64,000 nucleotides of DNA from Nocardioides sp. Soil774 (GTDB lineage: Bacteria > Actinomycetota > Actinomycetes > Propionibacteriales > Nocardioidaceae), in the NCBI RefSeq assembly GCF_001428125.1, contig NZ_LMSM01000001.1:63306-127305 (forward strand). Reading direction: 5' to 3'. Positions 58,402-64,000 of this stretch are shown here, one piece after another. The position numbers and the translations under genes were made by a program. Each line of letters starts with the position of its first letter. Position 1 is the stretch's first letter. A model generated the notes under the pieces. The model worked only from the letters and a program-made list of their open reading frames with translations, made no database searches and had not been told where the DNA came from.

Positions 58402-59519
58402 AGGTCATGACCGTGGTCGGCACCCGCCCGGAGATCATCCGGCTCGCGCGGGTGATCGACCGCCTCGACGCGACCGAGGGCATCGAGCACGTCCTCGTCC
58501 ACACGGGCCAGAACTACGACCACTCGCTGAACCAGGTCTTCTTCGACGACCTCGGCCTGCGCGCACCCGACCACTACATGGGCGTCGACACCAGCAGCCT
58601 GGGTGCGGTGCTGGGTGGCGTGCTCGTCGGGACCGAGAAGGTCCTGATCGAGGAGCGACCCGACGCGCTGCTGGTGCTCGGCGACACCAACTCCTGCATC
58701 GCGACTGTGATGGCCAAGCGGTTGCGCATCCCTACCTATCACATGGAGGCCGGCAACCGCTGCTTCGACGAGAACGTGCCGGAGGAGACCAACCGACGGC
58801 TGGTCGACCACGTCGCTGACTTCAACCTCGCCTACACCGAGCACGCCAGGCGCAACCTGCTCGCTGAGGGACTGCACCCGCGTCGCATCGTCGTGACGGG
58901 TTCGCCCATGCGCGAGGTGCTCAAGCACTTCAGCGACGAGATCGCGGCCTCCGAGGTGCTGAGCACGCTCGGGCTCGAGTCGCGTGGATACTTCCTGGTG
59001 AGCGCACACCGCGAAGAGAACGTCGACTCGCCGGAGCGGCTCACGATGCTGATCGAGTGCCTGGAGCGGGTCGCCGCCACCTGGGACCGCCCGGTGGTGG
59101 TCAGCACGCACCCGCGGACGCGCAAGCGGCTGGAAGCACTCAGCCGGGACGTCGACGGTGACATCCGCTGGCTCGAGCCCTTCGGCTTCCATGACTACAA
59201 CAAGCTCCAGCTCGAGGCGGCATGCGTCCTGTCGGACTCCGGGACCATCTCGGAGGAGGCCTCGATCCTCGGCTTCCCCGCGATCACCCTGCGCGACTCG
59301 ATCGAGCGGCCCGAGGCCCTCGACTCCGGCTCGATCATCATGACCGGTCTGGACGCGGACGACGTGGAGCGTGCTGTCCGGATCACCATGGAGGACGGCG
59401 CGGTCACGTCGTCGGTGCCGGCGGGCTACGAGATCGGTGACACGAGCAACCGGGTGGTCCGTTTCATCGCCTCGACGGCATCGCGACTTCATTCCTGGGA
59501 AGGCATCCGGAATGGTTGA
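58398..59519 (+). CDS. capG: UDP-N-acetyl sugar 2-epimerase (CapG/FnlC type)
   Basis: A 373-aa enzyme of the UDP-GlcNAc 2-epimerase fold. It opens VMTVVGTRPEIIRLARVI and has LVLGDTNSCIATVMAKRL, HMEAGNRCFDENVPEETNRRLVDH and the C-terminal DSGTISEEASILGFP loop. In the FucNAc pathway this class inverts C-2 of the UDP-sugar to give UDP-L-FucNAc. The stop overlaps the next gene by 8 bases, so the cluster is tightly coupled. Confidence 0.9.
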   Translation: MKVMTVVGTRPEIIRLARVIDRLDATEGIEHVLVHTGQNYDHSLNQVFFDDLGLRAPDHYMGVDTSSLGAVLGGVLVGTEKVLIEERPDALLVLGDTNSCIATVMAKRLRIPTYHMEAGNRCFDENVPEETNRRLVDHVADFNLAYTEHARRNLLAEGLHPRRIVVTGSPMREVLKHFSDEIAASEVLSTLGLESRGYFLVSAHREENVDSPERLTMLIECLERVAATWDRPVVVSTHPRTRKRLEALSRDVDGDIRWLEPFGFHDYNKLQLEAACVLSDSGTISEEASILGFPAITLRDSIERPEALDSGSIIMTGLDADDVERAVRITMEDGAVTSSVPAGYEIGDTSNRVVRFIASTASRLHSWEGIRNG

Positions 59520-60780
59520 GCTCGCCGACACGGCCCCGGCTCACCGCACGCGATCTCGGGAAGGGGTGGCGCAGTCGGTGGCTGCTGGCCTGCTGGGCAC
59601 GTATGTCGTCGTCGGTTCGCTCGTGCCGTACCTCTACGGTCCGTGGCTCGCCTGTGCCATCATGGGGGCACTTGTCCTCCTCGTCGCCTCGCAGCGTGAG
59701 CTTTCGATGAGCGGGATGGCGTGGCTCGCCGGACTGCTCTCCGTGGGTCTGCTGGGATTCTTGGTGGGCACCCTCAACGACAATCCCGGTGTGGTCCCAA
59801 CCGCAACCGTCTATGTGGTCGAACCGGTTGTGATTGGGGCTGCGTTCATCCTCCTGCTTCAGACGAGCGGCGGGCTGTCCCGGGTCCTGCTGATCCTCGA
59901 TCTGTCGATTGTCGCCATCGTTCTGGTCGCCATCGCGCTATACGTCACGTGGTACGTCGGTGCCCAGATGCCGGCATGGCTCGTAGATCCCGCGTACTCT
60001 GCCGTGGACGTCGCGGACGGCACGCCGCGGACCAACTTCCAGGGCTTCAACGCATTCGTGTTCCTCGGGGCCTACGGAGTCGCGCGCCTTTCCGTGAGGG
60101 TCGGGGGCTGGGAGCCGAGATGGTGGCGTTTCGCGGTGGCACTGCTCGCGGTCGTGGGCATCGTCCTGTCCGGCAGGCGCATCCTGTTCCTCGCGATTCC
60201 CGCGGCTCTCTTGATCGTCTGGTCGCTGACCAGGATCAAGCGTTCCGACGGCGCCTCTCCTGTGCGCCAGGTCAGGTGGGTCGTCGGCGGTGGACTGGTG
60301 CTCGTCGTGGTCGCAGGTCTGGCGATCTGGTTCACGCCCCTGAGGCAGCTCGTTGCTGGACTCTTCACGGTCCAGAGCGCAGAAGGTCCGGTGGACCCAC
60401 GTCTGGACCAGCATGCCGAGCTCCTCAAGGCATGGTGGGAGAGCCCGATCTGGGGCCGGGGTGCCGGCTACGTGATACCCGGATACGAGCGCAGCGAAGC
60501 GTTCCCGTGGATCTTCGAGCTCTCTTACCACGTGCTGCTCATGAACTTCGGAGTGATCGGCATCGTCATTCTCGCCGCGTGGACATGGTGGGTGGGCAGT
60601 CGCCTCGCGGTTCAAGTGAGCGAGAGCCTTGCGTCTGCCGCGGTCCTGGCGGGCTTCTTGTCGACGATCCTGGCCACGACAAGCAACCCGTATTTGTCAA
60701 AGCTCGAGGGCCTGTGGATGGTGATGATCCCATTTGGTGTCGCCTGCCTCGGGTCCCGGAAGGTGGGACTTCGGAAGTGA
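59512..60780 (+). CDS. Polytopic membrane protein, probable polysaccharide polymerase/O-antigen ligase-like
   Basis: A 422-aa integral membrane protein with about ten helices and a large outer loop near residues 285-325 (QSAEGPVDPRLDQHAELLKAWWESPIWGRGAGYVIPGYE). The WESPIWGRGAGYV phrase in that loop is characteristic of Wzy/WaaL-like O-antigen polymerases and ligases. It therefore probably joins repeat units outside the membrane, but sequence alone does not separate polymerase from ligase. ATG 59512 overlaps the capG stop. Its stop overlaps the next gene's GTG (GTGA). Confidence 0.75.
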   Translation: MVELADTAPAHRTRSREGVAQSVAAGLLGTYVVVGSLVPYLYGPWLACAIMGALVLLVASQRELSMSGMAWLAGLLSVGLLGFLVGTLNDNPGVVPTATVYVVEPVVIGAAFILLLQTSGGLSRVLLILDLSIVAIVLVAIALYVTWYVGAQMPAWLVDPAYSAVDVADGTPRTNFQGFNAFVFLGAYGVARLSVRVGGWEPRWWRFAVALLAVVGIVLSGRRILFLAIPAALLIVWSLTRIKRSDGASPVRQVRWVVGGGLVLVVVAGLAIWFTPLRQLVAGLFTVQSAEGPVDPRLDQHAELLKAWWESPIWGRGAGYVIPGYERSEAFPWIFELSYHVLLMNFGVIGIVILAAWTWWVGSRLAVQVSESLASAAVLAGFLSTILATTSNPYLSKLEGLWMVMIPFGVACLGSRKVGLRK

Positions 60781-61610
60781 ACCCCGACATCATCTGGCTG
60801 CTGATCGCCTACAACAACATGGCGGACGTCGACTCGTTTGTAGACCAGCTCGACCAACTGCGCAGCCCGAAGACCCGCTACTTCTTCGCGATCTGCGACA
60901 ACTCCCCAACTCATGTGAGTAGTCGTCACGAAGGCCGGCACGACGTCTTCACGGTCGAGAGGGCAGACAACCCCGGTTATCTCGATGGTGCCCGTGCGGC
61001 TCTCGATGCCGTCCCAGCGGAAGTGAAGGATCGTACCGGCTGGGTGGCGCTCTCGAACACCGACCTGACGTTCATCAGTGGGGATCCGAGCGACATCCTG
61101 TGCCGATTCCCCGCCGGTGCCCCTCTGGTCGTGGCGCCCAGCATCTCCGAGGACGATGGTGCCATCCAGAAGAACCCGCACGTGCTGGTGCCCCGTTCTC
61201 TTGCCCGTCATCGGATCAACCACGCAGTGACGTGCACGCCTGCGCTGGCGATGGGATACCTCCTGCTCAGCCGGGGCAGGCACCAGCTCCGACTGAGCCG
61301 TCCGGCCCAGACGGGAGAGGTCGCGCCACCGGGACTGCACATGTATTCCCCTTATGGCGCCGTGATCTTCTTCAACCGCGCCTTCGTGCAGCACCCGGGA
61401 ATCCCGGCTGGGGTGCCTTTGCTCGCCGAGGAGTACGCGATCGCCGAGGCAGCGCGACACGTTGGGGCACCGGTGCTGTACGAGCCCGAGATCAGCGTCG
61501 CGCACGACGCACACACGACGACTGGGCCCAAGGTCAGTAGGGCCCGAGCTGCGATGCTTACCAAGGCGTTCGCCTACATTGCCAGAGACGCAAACAGAGC
61601 AGCGCGATGA
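60777..61610 (+). CDS. Glycosyltransferase family 2-like protein
   Basis: A 277-aa glycosyltransferase-like protein. It opens IIWLLIAYNNMADVDSFVDQLDQL and has a nucleotide-sugar region FAICDNSPTH, a DxD-like ALSNTDLTF and the acceptor loop LLAEEYAIAEAARHVG. The family transfers sugars from NDP donors, often rhamnose. It lacks a membrane helix and probably works at the inner membrane face. GTG 60777 overlaps the upstream stop; the next gene starts within it by four bases. Confidence 0.8.
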   Translation: MNPDIIWLLIAYNNMADVDSFVDQLDQLRSPKTRYFFAICDNSPTHVSSRHEGRHDVFTVERADNPGYLDGARAALDAVPAEVKDRTGWVALSNTDLTFISGDPSDILCRFPAGAPLVVAPSISEDDGAIQKNPHVLVPRSLARHRINHAVTCTPALAMGYLLLSRGRHQLRLSRPAQTGEVAPPGLHMYSPYGAVIFFNRAFVQHPGIPAGVPLLAEEYAIAEAARHVGAPVLYEPEISVAHDAHTTTGPKVSRARAAMLTKAFAYIARDANRAAR

Positions 61611-62479
61611 GACTCGACGCCACGATCGTCTTCGAGCCAACTCAACCCATGATCGAGAACGCGTGCCGCCAGCTCACGTCCTTGGGCGAGTTCCGGGTCG
61701 TGCTGGACAACAGCACGACCGCGGCGGCGCAGGAGCGGGTGGATCGGACGTGTGCCGCGTTCGCTGTCGACGTCGTGCGTCCACAGCTCAACGTCGGCAC
61801 TGGACGGGGACTCAACCTCCTCCTCCGCGAGGCGTGGTCGCGTGACCTCGGCTGGTTGCACTACCTGGACCAAGACTCAGTGCTCACCGGCGACTACCTG
61901 ACGCAGGTCGCCGAGCTCCCTCCAAACGCGGAGGACCATGCCCTGATCGGTGCTGTCCACCGTGATCCCACCCTGGCTGCACCGATTGAGCTGTCCGGTT
62001 TGGTGTCGGCACGGTTCGTCATCTCTAGCGGAACGCTCTTCAACGTGTCCCAGGTGATCCGTGCCGACGGCGCTGACGAGCGACTATTTCTCGACCTGGT
62101 CGATCACGAGCTCTGCCTCAGGGTGAGGTCGATGGGCATGCGCGTGGCGGTGGACACCCGACGCGTCCTGAGCCATCCGATCGGCGAAGGAGCCGTCGAA
62201 GTGGGATCGCGATTGACCCTCTGGCGTCATCCAGCGTGGCGACGTGAGCTGATGTGGAAGAACTCCTGGTTGTTGGTGCGCGAATACGCCACCCGCAAGC
62301 CAATCGACTGCCTGCGTCACCTGATCATGCGATTCGTCGAGACATTCGCCTCGGCACTCGTCTTCCGAGATGGCGGCTACCTTCTATCTGCGGCCAGAGG
62401 CACACGGTCGGCCATGACCAACCGGCGCCGGCGCACCGGCTACGGTGAGCAGGACAAGTCGCCGCAGTGGTTGACGTGA
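61607..62479 (+). CDS. Glycosyltransferase family 2 (rhamnosyltransferase-like)
   Basis: A 290-aa GT-A glycosyltransferase. It has the ATIVFEPTQPMIENACRQL start, RVVLDNSTT, QLNVGTGRGLNLLLREA and the metal motif LHYLDQDSVLTGDYL (DQDS), as in rhamnosyltransferases. It has no N-terminal signal. It probably adds one sugar of the repeat unit. The ATG overlaps the upstream stop (ATGA) and the gene overlaps the flippase gene by 13 bases. Confidence 0.85.
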   Translation: MRLDATIVFEPTQPMIENACRQLTSLGEFRVVLDNSTTAAAQERVDRTCAAFAVDVVRPQLNVGTGRGLNLLLREAWSRDLGWLHYLDQDSVLTGDYLTQVAELPPNAEDHALIGAVHRDPTLAAPIELSGLVSARFVISSGTLFNVSQVIRADGADERLFLDLVDHELCLRVRSMGMRVAVDTRRVLSHPIGEGAVEVGSRLTLWRHPAWRRELMWKNSWLLVREYATRKPIDCLRHLIMRFVETFASALVFRDGGYLLSAARGTRSAMTNRRRRTGYGEQDKSPQWLT

Positions 62480-63801
62480 AGATCCCGGTTCGAGGTGCGT
62501 GGCTCACCGGATCAGGGATGGCCGCGTCGGCGCTCGGCACACTAGGTGCCACTGCCGTCATGGTCGCCGTGTCGAGCGCGGGCGTCTACTCCGACGTCGC
62601 CATTGTCACCCTCGTCGTGCTCCTCACCTCCATGGTGGCCCAGCTCGGAGCGGACCGCGTCGCTGTCGCCGAGGTGCACGGAGCAGGTGCAGGGGCACAC
62701 TCGGGGCGGCAGCGAGGTGCCGAGCTCCTGGGTCTGGTGTCCCTCAACGGAGTCGTCGCAGCGGCCCTCCTCATCTCCCCGATCGGCCTGCCGCTGCTCG
62801 AGACCCCGCTGACCTCGCCGCTGTCCCTCGTCGAGAAGCTTGCCGTCGCTGCATGGGTATGTTCCGACACCATCCGGCTGGTAGCCGCAGAGCTGCATCG
62901 GGCCAACTACAGGTTCGGGTGGGCGCTGGTCTCAGGCATGGGCGTCCGTGCGCCTCTGTTCCTAGGTGCGATCTCGGTCCTGGGGGTTGTCAAGCACGAT
63001 GTCGACCGGACGTCCCTGTTGGTGGCCGCCGCGATCGCGTCGGCCGTCGTGCTGCTGGTGTCCATGTCGCGCGCGTCGCTCGACTTCCCCTGGTGGGTCG
63101 CCCGGCCGCTGCGTGCACTCAAACGGTTGTGGCGTGGTCATCTCTCGATGGTTTTGACCACATGTGCTGCTGCGCTCATCGGAGGCGCCGACGTCTGGAT
63201 CATCGGGGCAACCGCGGAAGGAGCGGTGGCCGCGCCCTACGCTCTAGCGGTGACGGTGGTATCTGGGCTCACCATTGCCACTACGGCTATCACCGGGGGT
63301 GTGCTTCCCTACCTCGCGCAGGCCGTCTCCAAGGGCGAGCTGTCCGAGATCACACCTCGGCTGGTCCCCTTCGTCCGAATCGCCTGCCTGCTCGTTGTCG
63401 TTGGGTACGTCGTCATCGTGTCGCTCAGTCGACCCGCAGCGATCCTGCTGGGCGGGGAGGCCTACACCGACATCACAATCTTCGTGGCGGTCCTTGGTGC
63501 GGGACAGATCGTCAATGTCGCTGCCGGGATCGCGGGCGCTGTCCTCATTGCGACAAGGCGCTACACCGCGCTGATGAGGGCCACCACCTCCGTCTCCCTG
63601 TTGGTCGTGGTCGGAGAGGCGGTGAGCGGGTTCGTGTTCGACAGTCCGTTGATGGTGTGTGCGGTGTCGGCAACGGGCACCGGACTCCTGTCGGTGGTGT
63701 GCGCCGCCACGGTGCGGCGTGTGAGCGGAATCCGCACCGACGCATTTGCACGTGTCACGAGGCTGCCCTCAGTCGACGACGAGCAACCGCTGTACACCTG
63801 A
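62467..63801 (+). CDS. Polysaccharide flippase (Wzx/MOP superfamily)
   Basis: A 444-aa membrane protein with about twelve helices, matching the oligosaccharide flippase family. It starts with GMAASALGTLGATAVMVAVSSAG and has LGADRVAVAEVHG, typical of MOP exporters. It moves undecaprenyl-linked repeat units across the membrane for the polymerase. GTG 62467 or GTG 62476 are the possible starts. Together with the transferases and the polymerase-like protein it completes a Wzx/Wzy-type cluster. Confidence 0.85.
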   Translation: MVDVKIPVRGAWLTGSGMAASALGTLGATAVMVAVSSAGVYSDVAIVTLVVLLTSMVAQLGADRVAVAEVHGAGAGAHSGRQRGAELLGLVSLNGVVAAALLISPIGLPLLETPLTSPLSLVEKLAVAAWVCSDTIRLVAAELHRANYRFGWALVSGMGVRAPLFLGAISVLGVVKHDVDRTSLLVAAAIASAVVLLVSMSRASLDFPWWVARPLRALKRLWRGHLSMVLTTCAAALIGGADVWIIGATAEGAVAAPYALAVTVVSGLTIATTAITGGVLPYLAQAVSKGELSEITPRLVPFVRIACLLVVVGYVVIVSLSRPAAILLGGEAYTDITIFVAVLGAGQIVNVAAGIAGAVLIATRRYTALMRATTSVSLLVVVGEAVSGFVFDSPLMVCAVSATGTGLLSVVCAATVRRVSGIRTDAFARVTRLPSVDDEQPLYT

Positions 63802-63947
63802 GTGAGATGCCAGTCGCGAGATCGCCAGCACACGGTGTGACACCTTTCGCCCGGCTGCGCTCGGCCTGAGAGGGACACGGGCGGCGGTGCTGCCTCGGCG
63901 ATCCTGTGTTGATCGACCATCCAGTAGTTGAACAAGTTAGGGGACCA

Positions 63948-64000
63948 ATGTTCTTGTCTCGTTTCCGGTCGCCCCGCGCCGTGTCGGCGTTTGCGGCGGC
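63948..64000 (+). CDS. Start of a further gene (partial)
   Basis: An ATG with an AGGGGA site 5 bases upstream opens a frame that runs to the window edge. The visible 17 residues (FLSRFRSPRAVSAFAA) look like the start of a signal peptide. Function cannot be judged. The 146 bases before it hold possible promoter bases TTGATC (63909-63914) and no other gene. Confidence 0.5.
   Translation, partial: MFLSRFRSPRAVSAFAA

Overview
The window is high-GC DNA of an actinobacterium, most likely Nocardioidaceae (Nocardioides-like). This is inferred from mycothiol synthase, a GlnR-type orphan regulator with Asp50, DUF3073 and DUF1416 proteins, actinobacterial leaderless promoters (TANNNT 6-7 bases before the start codon), frequent GTG/TTG starts and ATGA/GTGA overlaps. 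The purF-purM-DUF3073, ygfZ, mshD, glnR, sulfurtransferase and pst genes resemble, from memory, the neighbourhood around M. tuberculosis Rv0807-Rv0821. No rRNA, integrase, transposase or CRISPR array was seen.

Layout. 1-8.8 kb: small metabolic genes (alpha/beta hydrolase, SCP-like protein, 2-hydroxyacid dehydrogenase, GNAT, M20 peptidase, SRPBCC, NAD(P)-binding protein) and a two-subunit Tat-exported molybdenum hydroxylase behind a palindromic operator-like site. 8.8-13.2 kb: purF, purM, DUF3073, a four-copy palindrome array and an amino-acid dehydrogenase. 13.2-18.3 kb: an unknown probable propeller protein, tRNA-Phe, then an accessory minus-strand cluster of response regulator, 31-aa peptide, unusual cytochrome P450 and cytosolic histidine kinase, followed by tRNA-Glu and tRNA-Asp. 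18.3-26.4 kb: zincin, two crcB genes, HATPase protein, ndh, secreted DUF4832-type protein, tRNA-Lys, cold-shock gene, Nudix-phosphatase fusion. 26.5-36 kb: phosphate block (pstSCAB, PiT transporter, DUF47, ppk1) interrupted by a DUF559 gene lying between two copies of a 52-bp palindrome. 36-44.6 kb: DsrE, nitrobindin, Fur, ygfZ, mshD, a second DUF559 gene between two copies of a different palindrome, glnR, MoaD, a repeat-rich secreted protein, and hsp20 divergent from a MerR/HspR regulator. 44.6-47 kb: thioredoxin, then a Cys-containing leader peptide ahead of DUF4395, sulfurtransferase and DUF1416 genes. 47-50.5 kb: PAS histidine kinase, then a 40-aa exported peptide convergent with an XRE-TPR regulator. 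50.6-64 kb: secreted glycosidase-like protein and a surface polysaccharide cluster with the UDP-L-FucNAc enzymes CapE/CapF/CapG, a polyprenyl-phosphate sugar transferase, glycosyltransferases, a polymerase-like protein and a flippase.

Most unusual: (1) the peptide-P450-two-component cluster at 14.75-17.8 kb, which looks like a P450-crosslinked RiPP tied to signalling; (2) two DUF559 endonuclease-fold genes each bracketed by direct copies of its own palindrome; (3) the exported peptide/XRE-TPR pair, whose two control regions share TTGCCA/TGGCAA motifs, a candidate peptide quorum-sensing pair. All calls come from reading the sequence; no search was run.
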